64,000 bases of DNA, from assembly GCF_020076305.1 (NCBI RefSeq), contig NZ_JAIQXE010000001.1, forward strand, positions 744,001 to 808,000. The letters are read 5' to 3'. This document shows positions 9,429 to 19,178 of the stretch, piece after piece. The notes beneath the pieces were generated by a model. That model was not told where the DNA came from. It saw only the letters and a list, made by a program, of their open reading frames with translations, and made no database searches. The translations under genes were made by a program, and so were the position numbers. This DNA is from Flavihumibacter profundi. GTDB taxonomy: Bacteria; Bacteroidota; Bacteroidia; Chitinophagales; Chitinophagaceae. Positions within the stretch are counted from its first letter, which is position 1, and each line of letters begins with the position of its first letter.

Positions 9429-10859
9429 ATGAAACCTAATTGGAACAGAAGGGAATTTATCAGGAAAACCGGGGCAGCGACCATGGCTGCTTTAGCTGCC
9501 GGTGTTCCTATTGCCGGACTGGTTTCGGGTTGTGGCAAAAGAAGTTTGTTAAGGGATTCAACAGCCGATACCGTTATCCTTTTATGGATGGCCGGTGGTA
9601 TGGCCCATACGGAAACCTTTGACCCTAAGAGATATACTCCTTTTGAAACGGGTATGGAAGGAAACCGGGTGCTTAGTACTTTTAAATCTTTCCCAACAGC
9701 TATTGACGGTGTGCAGTTTTCTGATGGATTGCAATCTATTGGGAATGTGATGGACAGGGGTAGCCTCATAAGGTCATATGTAGCTGCAGATATGGGGCAT
9801 ATCCTGCATTCCAGGCACCAGTACCACTGGCATACCTGCTACGAGCCACCCCAAACTGTTGCTGCCCCGCATATCGGTTCCTGGATTGCCAAGGAGCTTG
9901 GCCCCAAAAATCCGGTTATACCCGCTTTTATTGATATCGGGCAACGATTTACCCTTGGGGAGGGTGAGGAACTTAAAGCATTCCATACAGCGGGATTCCT
10001 GGGAAATGAATTTGGCCCTTTCCTGATTCCTGATCCCAGCCAGGGACTTGAGTCTGTTCGTCCACCTGTGGGTATGGACGCAAAACGCTTTGAACGCAGG
10101 AACCAACTTTACAATGAATTGATAAGTGCGAGCCCGGTTGGCGAATTTGGCAGCGACTACCAGAAAGAATCCTTAAAGCGGTCGATGGAGCAATCTTATA
10201 TGTTGCTGAATTCACCTGAGGCAAAAGCCTTTGACCTTAGTTTAGAGCCTAAGGAAATTTACGATATCTATAATACCGGCCGCTTTGGCCTGGGTTGCCT
10301 GCTGGCTAAGAGACTAACGGAGCAGGGCGCACGCTTTATTAGTGTTACGACCGAGTATGAGCCTTTCAAAGGTTTTGATACCCATGAAAACGGGCATACC
10401 AGGATGGTGGATATGAAAAAAATGATTGATGGCCCGATCGCGCAACTGGTGAAGGACCTTGAAAAATCTGGCAAGCTCGACAGGACACTTATTATCCTTG
10501 CCAGTGAATTCAGCCGGGATATGATGGTGGAAGGAAGGCCAGATAAAAAAGTACTGGAACAGGTTAACCAGCCGGATATTCTTTCTGAATTGAAATTCTA
10601 TGGTATGCACCGCCATTTTACAGATGCCGGGTCAATTCTTATGTTTGGTGGCGGCATAAAGAAAGGATTTGTTTACGGTAAAACTGCCGATGAGCGTCCT
10701 TGCAAGACCATTGAAAACCCGGTTAAAATAGACCAGGTACACCAAACCATTTACCATGCCCTGGGAATTCCGGAGGATACACAATATGAAATAGAAAAGC
10801 GCCCGTTTTATACCACTCCCGATGGGAAGGGTAAACCAATTAAGGAGCTATTCGCATAA
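9429..10859 (+). CDS. DUF1501 family protein (alkaline-phosphatase superfamily fold)
   Basis: 476 aa with a twin-arginine leader (NRREFIRK, arginines 7-8), a hydrophobic stretch and a possible lipobox VSGC (Cys35), so it is exported and perhaps lipid-anchored. The DUF1501 core is visible in VILLWMAGGMAHTETFDPK, HILHSRHQYHWHT, RFISVTTE, GFDTHENGHT, TLIILASEFSR and MFGGGIKKGFVYG. DUF1501 proteins share the sulfatase/alkaline-phosphatase fold but lack a proven activity. They are nearly always encoded beside DUF1549/DUF1553 proteins, exactly as here. Compared with many family members (GEFGRTP), the segment near the metal-site motif reads ASEFSRDMM, a divergent version, whereas the second copy at 28601-30064 keeps the standard form. 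Confidence 0.9.
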   Translation: MKPNWNRREFIRKTGAATMAALAAGVPIAGLVSGCGKRSLLRDSTADTVILLWMAGGMAHTETFDPKRYTPFETGMEGNRVLSTFKSFPTAIDGVQFSDGLQSIGNVMDRGSLIRSYVAADMGHILHSRHQYHWHTCYEPPQTVAAPHIGSWIAKELGPKNPVIPAFIDIGQRFTLGEGEELKAFHTAGFLGNEFGPFLIPDPSQGLESVRPPVGMDAKRFERRNQLYNELISASPVGEFGSDYQKESLKRSMEQSYMLLNSPEAKAFDLSLEPKEIYDIYNTGRFGLGCLLAKRLTEQGARFISVTTEYEPFKGFDTHENGHTRMVDMKKMIDGPIAQLVKDLEKSGKLDRTLIILASEFSRDMMVEGRPDKKVLEQVNQPDILSELKFYGMHRHFTDAGSILMFGGGIKKGFVYGKTADERPCKTIENPVKIDQVHQTIYHALGIPEDTQYEIEKRPFYTTPDGKGKPIKELFA

Positions 10860-10910
10860 AGTAAAGTTTCGTTTAAAAATCGTCGTTCATAAAACAATTA
10901 ATTCGCAAAA

Positions 10911-13613
10911 ATGCAAAGGTATCCACTGATTAAATTTTTACCCGTCATTGCTGCATTCCTCCTGGTTTTTTCCTGTAAAACAGAGAAGAAGCAGCAGGAG
11001 CCACAGGTTGCGGCAGATCCAAAAGTTGCCAAACTTAAACTGCCGGAAGGCTTTAATGCCGATCATTTATTTGGCCCTTCAGAAAATGGAGAAGGATCAT
11101 GGGTGGCCATGACTTTTGATAATAAAGGGCGCATTATCGCATCCGATCAGTATGGTTCATTATACCGCATGGTTATCCCGGCCATTGGTGATACCAGTAC
11201 CAAAATAAAAGTTGAGCAGCTTACTATCCCAACTGCTAAAGGGGAAAAACCAGATACTTCCGGCAAAAAAATCGCCATGGGCTATGCGCATGGATTGTTG
11301 TACGCGTTTAATAGCCTTTATGTAATGATCAATCATGAAAGTGATTCTGAATTCAATAAGGGCAGTGGCTTATACCGCATGCAGGATACTGACGGTGATG
11401 ACCAGTACGATAAAATCACTTTGCTCAAAGCCCTCGACGGCGAAGGGGAACACGGACCACACAGTATAGTGTTATCTCCTGATAAGCAGTCCTTATATGT
11501 GATAGCAGGGAATTTCACCAAAATCCCGAAGATGAATGCCTACCGGAATTTCCCGGAAAGCAAACTGGATAATATTATGCCCCTGATCAAAGATCCGAAC
11601 GGCCACGATAATACCGTAAACTGGCATGGCGGCTGGATCGCAAATGTAGATTCAACAGGATCTAATTGGGAACTGTACGCTTCAGGTTTCCGTAATCCTT
11701 TTGATCTTGCCTTTAATGAAGAAGGCGATATGTTTACCTATGATTCCGACATGGAATGGGATATCGGTACACCATGGTATCGCCCGACCCGTATTTGCCA
11801 TGTAACCAGCGGCAGTGAATTTGGCTGGCGCCCGGGTACTGACAAATGGTCTCCAGTATGGCCGGATAACAGTCCCGCTATTTTGAACATCGGCCAGGGT
11901 TCACCTACCAATGTTGTATATGGTGCAAATGCGCATTTCCCCGAAAAATACCGCAGGTCAGTTTTTGCTTTTGACTGGAGTTTTGGAATTATTTATGCCA
12001 TGCACCTGGAACAGCAGGGCTCTTCCTATAAAGCAACCGGGGAAGAATTTGTTTCCGGCTCACCGCTTCCTTTAACAGATGGCGTTATCGGACCAGATGG
12101 TGCTTTGTATTTCCTTACCGGCGGTCGCAGGCTTGAATCTGATTTATATCGTGTATACTATGGCGATAGTAAGCAGAATACCGAACCACTGGCACCCCAG
12201 GCTTTGAATGAAGACCATAAAATTCGCCGTAAACTGGAAGAATACCATGGCGCACCAAAAGCCGGCGCGGTTGATTTCGTGTGGCCTTACCTGAAACATG
12301 AAGACCGTTTTATCCGCTACGCTGCACGTGTAGCGCTCGAACACCAGCCGGTGAAAGAATGGCAGGACAGGGTAGTGGCAGAAAAAGATCCTGTGATATT
12401 AACTCAGGGCGCTATTGCGCTTGCGCGGAAAGGAAATGCTTCAATTAAGGATAAATTACTGGAAGCAATGGCTGCAGTAAATTATACTGCTCTTTCTGAA
12501 CCACAGCAGGTTGACCTGGTGAGAAGTATTGAATTGGTGATTTCGCGTATGGGCATCCCCGGTACAAAAGCCAAATCAGGAATAACATCATACCTGGAGG
12601 CCCAATATCCTTCAAAAAGTGGTAATGAATTGAACAGGGAATTAAGTAAGGTACTGGTTTACCTGGGCGATCCGCAAGCAACTCAAAAAACAGTGGCTTT
12701 ACTGGCTACTGCCAAAGATGACAATAGCGCCGGACAGGAAACCTTTACCAGTTCTTCAGACCTGATCATGCGTAACCCGCAGTACGGAATGGATATCGCA
12801 TCCATGCTGTCTAAAATGCCGCCGCTGCAGCAAACTTTTTATGCAACAGTACTTAGCCAGGCAAAAACAGGATGGACACCTGAATTACAGGATGCATATT
12901 TCAAATGGTATTACAATGCTTTCAGCTTCAGGGGGGGACACAGCTTTACCGGATTTATAAATGGTGCACGCAAACTGGCGTTGGCCAATGTTCCCAAAGA
13001 CAAGTTTGCTTATTTTAATACAATTTCCGGCGATTCCATTGCGGAATTATCAGGAGCTGCCCTGGCCAAAGGAGCCATCAGGCCCAAAGGACCTGGTAGG
13101 GACTGGACCATTGAGGAAGCTACAAAAATAGCAGACAGCGGAATTTCACATCGTGATTTCGAAAGGGGAAAAGGACTGTTTACTGCCTCATTGTGTAGTT
13201 CCTGCCATAATATGCGTGGTGAGGGTGGTATTGCCGGCCCTGACTTAACGCAGCTGGGTACCCGCTTTTCTTATAAAGACATGCTGGAAGCAATCATTGA
13301 TCCAAGTAAAACGATTTCCGACCAATATGGCGCCACTGTTTTTTCGTTGAAAAAAGGCGGATCAGTAGTCGGACGGTTAATCAGCCAGGATGATGACAAG
13401 TACGTTATTTCACAGAATCCTTTTGCGCCACAGGTTACCCGAGAATTGAAAAAATCTGACGTAAGCGGAACACGGGTTTCAGAAATATCGCCCATGTTGC
13501 CGGGAATGATTAACCAGTTAAATCCTGAAGAATTAAAAGACCTGTTGGCTTTCCTCAAGTCTGGTGGTAATTCACAGGATACCATATTCGCTGCAAAGCA
13601 AGGCACAAAATAA
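10911..13613 (+). CDS. PVC-type haem-binding propeller protein with C-terminal cytochrome domain
   Basis: 900 aa lipoprotein (lipobox ending Cys22 in LVFSC). Residues about 35-430 form a glucose/sorbosone-dehydrogenase-like beta-propeller (LPEGFNADHLF, GEGEHGPHSIVLSPD, LYASGFRNPFDLAFN, SGSEFGWRPG, FAFDWSFGIIYAM, GPDGALYFLTGGRR). Residues about 430-640 are helical HEAT-like repeats (HEDRFIRYAARVALEHQP). The C-terminal domain has CSSCH at 762-766 and GGIAGPDLTQLGTRFSY, ending in EELKDLLAFLKSGG. This architecture is the periplasmic membrane-bound dehydrogenase plus haem type known from Planctomycetes and Verrucomicrobia. A role as a periplasmic electron donor or sugar-oxidising protein is inferred from the fold, and no substrate is proven. 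It lies third in the operon. Confidence 0.88.
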   Translation: MQRYPLIKFLPVIAAFLLVFSCKTEKKQQEPQVAADPKVAKLKLPEGFNADHLFGPSENGEGSWVAMTFDNKGRIIASDQYGSLYRMVIPAIGDTSTKIKVEQLTIPTAKGEKPDTSGKKIAMGYAHGLLYAFNSLYVMINHESDSEFNKGSGLYRMQDTDGDDQYDKITLLKALDGEGEHGPHSIVLSPDKQSLYVIAGNFTKIPKMNAYRNFPESKLDNIMPLIKDPNGHDNTVNWHGGWIANVDSTGSNWELYASGFRNPFDLAFNEEGDMFTYDSDMEWDIGTPWYRPTRICHVTSGSEFGWRPGTDKWSPVWPDNSPAILNIGQGSPTNVVYGANAHFPEKYRRSVFAFDWSFGIIYAMHLEQQGSSYKATGEEFVSGSPLPLTDGVIGPDGALYFLTGGRRLESDLYRVYYGDSKQNTEPLAPQALNEDHKIRRKLEEYHGAPKAGAVDFVWPYLKHEDRFIRYAARVALEHQPVKEWQDRVVAEKDPVILTQGAIALARKGNASIKDKLLEAMAAVNYTALSEPQQVDLVRSIELVISRMGIPGTKAKSGITSYLEAQYPSKSGNELNRELSKVLVYLGDPQATQKTVALLATAKDDNSAGQETFTSSSDLIMRNPQYGMDIASMLSKMPPLQQTFYATVLSQAKTGWTPELQDAYFKWYYNAFSFRGGHSFTGFINGARKLALANVPKDKFAYFNTISGDSIAELSGAALAKGAIRPKGPGRDWTIEEATKIADSGISHRDFERGKGLFTASLCSSCHNMRGEGGIAGPDLTQLGTRFSYKDMLEAIIDPSKTISDQYGATVFSLKKGGSVVGRLISQDDDKYVISQNPFAPQVTRELKKSDVSGTRVSEISPMLPGMINQLNPEELKDLLAFLKSGGNSQDTIFAAKQGTK

Positions 13614-13631
13614 AGACGCAGGGTAAAAACA

Positions 13632-14693
13632 ATGCTGCAGCCATTCCATCATAAGTTATCCCACCATTCCCAGCTCGGCGGTATAGAAACCGCCGTGCTG
13701 GACAATGGCCCGGAACGAGGTACCCGTATTGCCTGGATAAACACTGGCACTGGATTGCGTTTCAAGGTAGTCATTGACCGGGCAATGGATATTGCTGATG
13801 CATTTTATAACCAGCATAGCCTGGGTTGGATGAATGCAACCGGGGTAAGGCCACCGCAAATGAATGGTGACAAAGGAATAGACTGGTTGAAAACATTCGG
13901 GGGCGGGTTGCTTACCACCTGCGGGCTTACCCATGTAGGCGGACCGGAATCAGACGAGTATGGGGAACGCGGGCTTCATGGTCCGATCAGCAATACGCCG
14001 GCTGAAATTGAATCAATTATTCAGCCTGATCCGATTTTCGGAAAAATGGAAATGAGTATAACCGGGAAAATACCCCAAACACATATTTTTGGTCCATGCC
14101 TTGAATTGAGGCGAACTATTTCCTGTGTACTTGGCCAGCCTTTCATTCATATCCATGATGAAGTGACGAACCGGGGCAATACAGTTGCACCACATATGCT
14201 CCTTTACCATTGTAATTTTGGATGGCCGCTCGCTGATGAAGGCGCGCAGATATTATGGAAAGGTGAGTGGCAACCAGGCAATCCGGATTGCAAAATATTT
14301 TCCGCTACAAACGATTTTCATACTTGTCCGGCCCCCTTGCAGTCACACAATGGTTCAGGGGAAGAAGTGGCATTTATTGATATTGCCGCTGATGATGAAG
14401 GAACATGTACCTGCGGATTATACAACCCGAAAATTAATGTGGCCCTTGCTATCCGCTTCTCAAAATCACAATTGCCATGGCTAACAAACTGGCAACATTG
14501 GGGAGAGGGCGAATATGTTACCGGCATAGAACCAGGTACAAATCCGCCTATTGGGCAATCTAAGGCAAGGGCACAAAATACACTCCTCTTTTTAGCGCCC
14601 GGGGAGACCAGGATGTATGACCTCCATTTGCAGGTATTGCATACCCGTGACGAAATTCAATCATTTATAAACGACCTAACGATTACACAATAA
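13632..14693 (+). CDS. DUF4432 family protein (aldose-1-epimerase-like)
   Basis: 353 aa, no signal peptide, so cytoplasmic. The DUF4432 pattern is clear: ERGTRIAWINTGTGLRFKVVIDRAMDIADAFY in pieces, GGLLTTCGLTHVGGP, GLHGPISNTPAEI, and a late histidine-rich strand LLYHCNFGWPL. Family members have the galactose-mutarotase fold, with conserved His and Glu residues for sugar binding. It probably handles a sugar produced or imported by this operon. It starts 18 bp after the cytochrome gene and 21 bp before the cupin gene. No catalytic claim beyond the fold can be made. Confidence 0.85.
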   Translation: MLQPFHHKLSHHSQLGGIETAVLDNGPERGTRIAWINTGTGLRFKVVIDRAMDIADAFYNQHSLGWMNATGVRPPQMNGDKGIDWLKTFGGGLLTTCGLTHVGGPESDEYGERGLHGPISNTPAEIESIIQPDPIFGKMEMSITGKIPQTHIFGPCLELRRTISCVLGQPFIHIHDEVTNRGNTVAPHMLLYHCNFGWPLADEGAQILWKGEWQPGNPDCKIFSATNDFHTCPAPLQSHNGSGEEVAFIDIAADDEGTCTCGLYNPKINVALAIRFSKSQLPWLTNWQHWGEGEYVTGIEPGTNPPIGQSKARAQNTLLFLAPGETRMYDLHLQVLHTRDEIQSFINDLTITQ

Positions 14694-14714
14694 ACTCATC
14701 TTTAAGTTAAGCCA

Positions 14715-15929
14715 ATGGAAAATTTACAAGTAGCCCAAAAAGCACTCGAACAAGGAAAAGGTATTCTTAGACTGGCACCCACCTGGGTACCCAGGTCTTT
14801 TTGTGTACCAGGGAGAAGGATAAAACTGCATCCCGATGATTATTATGTATTGGGCGGCCAGCGTGGAGGCATCGATGAGCGTTGGCTTTCCTCCACCACA
14901 CCAGCCAAGAACGGCCCCTTAACCGGCGAGCACGAAGGCCTTAGCAAAGTGGTATTTACAGATGGCGGCAAAACTGAGCAGTTTTTACTGAAAGATGCCA
15001 TTGATGCATTAAAAGGTGCATTGATTGGTGATCGTATATGGAACGCTTACGGCAGCTGGCCGATGTATTCCAAGTTTTTCGATAATATGGGACCACTGCC
15101 ACACCATGTGCACCACAACGATGAAAAAGCAGCATTAATAGGACAGAAGGGCAAGCCAGAGGCCTATTATTTCCCGCCACAACTGAATAACCATGGCGGT
15201 GATTTCCCGTATACTTTCATAGGAATTGAACCTGGCACAACCAAAGAACAGATCAGGGAATGCCTGGTTAATTTTACCAAAGGCGATAATAAGATCACAA
15301 ACTTTTCTTCGGCATACAGGCTTGAACCAGGCACCGGCTGGGATGTGCCACCCGGATTACTGCATGCACCGGGTAGTTTATGTACCTATGAACCACAAAA
15401 AGCATCGGATGTATTTGCCATGTACCAGTCGCTCGTTAATGAGGCGATTATTCCGGAAGAATTATTGTGGAACGGATCCCCGAAAGAAAGTATCGGAGAT
15501 TATGATTCCTTAATCGATATCCTGGATTGGGAACTGAATGTTGATCCCAATATGATGACTAACCGCTTTATGGCGCCCAAACCAGTGAAGCCGGTAGCAG
15601 AAATGCATGCCGAAGGTTATTCTGAAAACTGGATCTGCTATAAATCGCATGATTTCAGCGCGAAAGAGTTAACCGTTTTCCCCGGACAAACAGTTACCAT
15701 TAAAGACAGTGCAGCCTATGGCATTATTGTAATGCAGGGGCATGGCAAAATGGGCGTTTGGGATATTGAAACACCAGCCCTGATTCGCTATGGCCAACTA
15801 ACCAACGATGAATTTTTTATCAGCGAAGCTGCTGCTAAAGAAGGTGTGAAAATCACCAACCCTTCAGCAACAGATCCGATCGTAATGCTGAAACATTTTG
15901 GCCCCAATAACCCCGACCTTGTAGTGTAA
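14715..15929 (+). CDS. Class I mannose-6-phosphate-isomerase-like cupin
   Basis: 404 aa, cytoplasmic. The metal-site region reads HHVHHNDE (130-137), followed by KPEAYYF (147-153). The KPE glutamate matches the metal-binding glutamate of type I phosphomannose isomerases. A further conserved segment, GWDVPPGLLHAPGSL, supplies the late histidine. The N-terminal part (VPRSFCVPGRRIKLHPDDYY) is not a standard ManA N-terminus, and the helical insert of ManA is reduced, so this is a distant PMI-like isomerase rather than ManA itself. In this operon it fits aldose-ketose interconversion of the sugar being degraded. The substrate is unknown. Confidence 0.7.
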   Translation: MENLQVAQKALEQGKGILRLAPTWVPRSFCVPGRRIKLHPDDYYVLGGQRGGIDERWLSSTTPAKNGPLTGEHEGLSKVVFTDGGKTEQFLLKDAIDALKGALIGDRIWNAYGSWPMYSKFFDNMGPLPHHVHHNDEKAALIGQKGKPEAYYFPPQLNNHGGDFPYTFIGIEPGTTKEQIRECLVNFTKGDNKITNFSSAYRLEPGTGWDVPPGLLHAPGSLCTYEPQKASDVFAMYQSLVNEAIIPEELLWNGSPKESIGDYDSLIDILDWELNVDPNMMTNRFMAPKPVKPVAEMHAEGYSENWICYKSHDFSAKELTVFPGQTVTIKDSAAYGIIVMQGHGKMGVWDIETPALIRYGQLTNDEFFISEAAAKEGVKITNPSATDPIVMLKHFGPNNPDLVV

Positions 15930-15974
15930 TGTTTCAAAAGATTGCTTGAGTTTTTGATGTAATAAATAAATGAA

Positions 15975-18900
15975 ATGGGAAAACAGTTTAGTAAAAAAAG
16001 CAATCTTGTATTGTTCTTTTTTGGCGCAGTAATGTTTTTAGCTCCGGGATGTACAAGTAAAAAGGCCGATGGGAATCACCTCACCCTAAAGAAAGGAGCG
16101 CACATCATCCTGGTCGGGAATAACCTTGGCTCGCGGATGATGAACTACCCTTATTTTGAAACGGACCTGCAGGTGCGGTACCCCGACAGTTTATTGTATA
16201 TCCGCAATATGTGCGACGGCGGAAATACGCCGGGGTTCAGGCCGCATTCTGGCCGACCTACACCATGGGCATTTCCGGGGGCAGAAAAATTCCAGACTGA
16301 GCTGGCTAAAAGTCCGGAGAGCGAAGGCTTCTATGAATATCCCGACCAATGGATAACAAACCATAAGGCGGATATCATCATTGCTTTGTTTGGATTCAAT
16401 GAATCCTTCCAGGGTGAAGCCGGACTTGAGAATTACAAAGCCGAGCTGGATGCCTTTATCATACATACCCTGCAACAAAAATACAATGGTGTTTCAACGC
16501 CACAGCTTGCCATTGTTTCACCCATCGCATTTGAAGACCTTTCAAAGAAATTTGACCTCCCCGACGGCAAGACCGAGAACAAGAACCTTTTATTATATGC
16601 CAATGCGATGAAAGAGGTAGCAGAAAAAAATAAGGTATTATATATAGATGCCTTTACCCCATCAAAAGCTTGGTTTGAAAGTGAGGAAACAGATTTTACA
16701 ATTGATGGTTCACAATTATCAGATGCGGGTTATGCTAAGTTCGGGCCATTTTTAGCGGATGCGGTTTTTGGAAAGGCTGAAGCAAAGGCTGAAGCTAATC
16801 GTGAATTGGTTAGCAAAGCAGTGGTGGAAAAAAACTGGATGTGGCATAATGACATCAAGATACCCAACGGAGTGCATGTTTTTGGCCGGCGTTATGATCC
16901 TTTCGGTCCGGATAATTACCCCGCTGAAGTCAAAAAGATAAGGGAAATGACCCTGTTAAGGGATGAAGCCATCTGGAAGGCGGCAAAGGGCGAAAAGATG
17001 GACCTGGATTCAGCTGACAAAACAACTTCCCCATTATCTGAAGTTAAAACCAATTTTAAGCCTAGTGAGAAAAATGGCAGCCTGCGGTATCTTTCTGGCG
17101 ATGAAGCATTAGCCAAATTCAAAATGGCACCAGGGTACAAAATTGATTTGTTTGCATCGGAGAAAGAGTTTCCTGAATTGGCAAAACCCGTACAGATATC
17201 CTTTGACAATAAAGGTCGTCTATGGGTAGCTGTTATGCCTACTTACCCGCATTGGAGACCAGGCGACCCTAAGCCCAACGATAAATTAATTATCCTGGAA
17301 GATACCAATGGTGATGGTAAGGCTGATAAGGAAACCACTTTCGCTGATGGCTTACCGCTGCCACTTGGCTTTGAATTTGCACCAGAAGGTGTATACCTTT
17401 CACAGGGTACCAATTTTGTGCTGTTAAAGGATACCAATGGCGATGATAAGGCCGATACCAAAGAAATATTATTGAGTGGATTTGATGACCACGATACCCA
17501 CCATGCCCACCATGCTTATACAACAGATGCTTCCGGTTCAATTTACATGGGCCAGGGTGTTTTCCTGCTGAATGATATTGAAACTTCTTATGGACCTGTG
17601 CGCGGTACTAACGGTGGCTTTTTCCGCTATGATGTTAACCGCCGAAAATTAGATCGGATCGCTCAGTTGTCCATTCCCAATCCATGGGGTATCGCATTCG
17701 ACAATTGGGGCCAGGTTTTTTATGCTGAAACCTCAGGACCCGATGTTAGCTGGATGATGCCCGGAACTGTTAAACCCAGGTATGGGGAATTTACCCCGAA
17801 ATCTCCCAACCTTATTGAAGAAGCACATAAGGTTAGGCCTACATCCGGACTTGAATTTATTTCGAGCCGCCATTTTCCGGATGAAGTACAGGGCGATATG
17901 CTCATCAACAATACTATCGGATTTTTAGGGACCAAAGAACATAGCCTTACCGATGACGGCACAGGTTATAAAAGTAAACACCGGCAGGACCTGATGACAT
18001 CATCTGACCCGAATTTCCGTCCCGTTGATTTAGAGTTCGCACCAGATGGGTCTTTATATATCGCTGACTGGCATAATGTATTGATCGGCCATATGCAGCA
18101 CAATGCAAGGGATCCGTTACGCGACCATTCACATGGACGAATCTACCGGATCACCTATCCATCCCGGCCCCTTGTTGTACCGGCCAAAGTTGCCGGTGCC
18201 AGTGTTAAGGAATTGCTGGATAATTTAAAACTGCCGGAATACAGGACCCGATACCGGAGCCACCGGGAATTGCGTGCACATCCGGCCACTGAAGTATTGC
18301 CGGCACTTGCTACATGGATAGGTCAACTCGATAAAACATCCCCGGATTATGAACACCAATTGCTGGAAGCACTGTGGGTAACCTGGGGGCTAGATAAGGT
18401 GGACCAAAATCTGCTCAAACAATTATTGCAGGCAAAGGACCCAAGGGTAAGAGCTGCTGCAGTTGAGGTCGTACGTTTCACCCCCCAAAATTTACCTGAC
18501 CAGGCCGACCTCTTAATGGCTGCTGCAAAAGATGACAATGGCCGTGTTCGTTTGGAAGCAATTGTTTCCGCCTCCTGGCTGGATAAGGAAAAAGGGTTGC
18601 CCATTGTTTTGGAAGCAGGAAAAAAACCACTGGATGACTGGATGAAACCTGCTTATGAAACTGCTGTTTTACACCTGAACGGCCGTGGACCTGATGAGAA
18701 AAAACAAGAAATCATGCATGACCTGCCCGAGGGCATTAAGGAAGATGTTATGCTTTCCGGAAAGGCTATATTTGGAAGGGACGGTTATTGTATTACCTGC
18801 CACCAGCCCAATGGAAAAGGCCTGGAGGCATCAGGGTTCCCACCATTGTCAGATTCGAAATGGGTAACAGGCAATGAAGACCGGCTGATTAAACTGGTAT

Positions 18901-19151
18901 TAAAAGGATTGTACGGTCCCATTGATGTAAATGGAAAAAAATTCCCGGGACTGGTGCCGATGACGCCTTTCGGCGGTATGCTGAAAGATGAAGAGGTAGC
19001 AGCTGTTTTAACCTATGTCCGAAATTCATTTGGAAACAGGGCTTCTGCAATTCAACCTGAAAAAGTAAAAGCGGTGCGGGCCGAAATTGATAAGAAGTCC
19101 GGATTTTATTCCCCGGAAGAATTACTCAAACAACATCCAATGGATAAATAG
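15975..19151 (+). CDS. SGNH-like domain + membrane-bound dehydrogenase propeller + HEAT + cytochrome c fusion
   Basis: 1058 aa lipoprotein (lipobox APGC, Cys26). Residues 37-270 are SGNH-hydrolase-like, but the nucleophile block reads GNNL (48-51) where GDSL would be expected, and the last block reads DGSQL (244-248) with Gln replacing the catalytic His, so the domain is probably inactive. From about 375 a dehydrogenase-type propeller follows (GYKIDLFASEKEFPELAKP) with two calcium-loop-like inserts (DTNGDGKADKE at 443-453 and DTNGDDKAD at 486-494). HEAT-like helices lie at about 740-900. A c-type haem domain ends the chain with CITCH at 939-943 and EVAAVLTYVRNSFG. The haem should pass electrons onward. 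A plus-strand ATG at 15970 is out of frame, so 15975 is the start. Confidence 0.88.
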   Translation: MGKQFSKKSNLVLFFFGAVMFLAPGCTSKKADGNHLTLKKGAHIILVGNNLGSRMMNYPYFETDLQVRYPDSLLYIRNMCDGGNTPGFRPHSGRPTPWAFPGAEKFQTELAKSPESEGFYEYPDQWITNHKADIIIALFGFNESFQGEAGLENYKAELDAFIIHTLQQKYNGVSTPQLAIVSPIAFEDLSKKFDLPDGKTENKNLLLYANAMKEVAEKNKVLYIDAFTPSKAWFESEETDFTIDGSQLSDAGYAKFGPFLADAVFGKAEAKAEANRELVSKAVVEKNWMWHNDIKIPNGVHVFGRRYDPFGPDNYPAEVKKIREMTLLRDEAIWKAAKGEKMDLDSADKTTSPLSEVKTNFKPSEKNGSLRYLSGDEALAKFKMAPGYKIDLFASEKEFPELAKPVQISFDNKGRLWVAVMPTYPHWRPGDPKPNDKLIILEDTNGDGKADKETTFADGLPLPLGFEFAPEGVYLSQGTNFVLLKDTNGDDKADTKEILLSGFDDHDTHHAHHAYTTDASGSIYMGQGVFLLNDIETSYGPVRGTNGGFFRYDVNRRKLDRIAQLSIPNPWGIAFDNWGQVFYAETSGPDVSWMMPGTVKPRYGEFTPKSPNLIEEAHKVRPTSGLEFISSRHFPDEVQGDMLINNTIGFLGTKEHSLTDDGTGYKSKHRQDLMTSSDPNFRPVDLEFAPDGSLYIADWHNVLIGHMQHNARDPLRDHSHGRIYRITYPSRPLVVPAKVAGASVKELLDNLKLPEYRTRYRSHRELRAHPATEVLPALATWIGQLDKTSPDYEHQLLEALWVTWGLDKVDQNLLKQLLQAKDPRVRAAAVEVVRFTPQNLPDQADLLMAAAKDDNGRVRLEAIVSASWLDKEKGLPIVLEAGKKPLDDWMKPAYETAVLHLNGRGPDEKKQEIMHDLPEGIKEDVMLSGKAIFGRDGYCITCHQPNGKGLEASGFPPLSDSKWVTGNEDRLIKLVLKGLYGPIDVNGKKFPGLVPMTPFGGMLKDEEVAAVLTYVRNSFGNRASAIQPEKVKAVRAEIDKKSGFYSPEELLKQHPMDK

Positions 19152-19178
19152 GAGCAACCACTTTACAATACAGAACCC

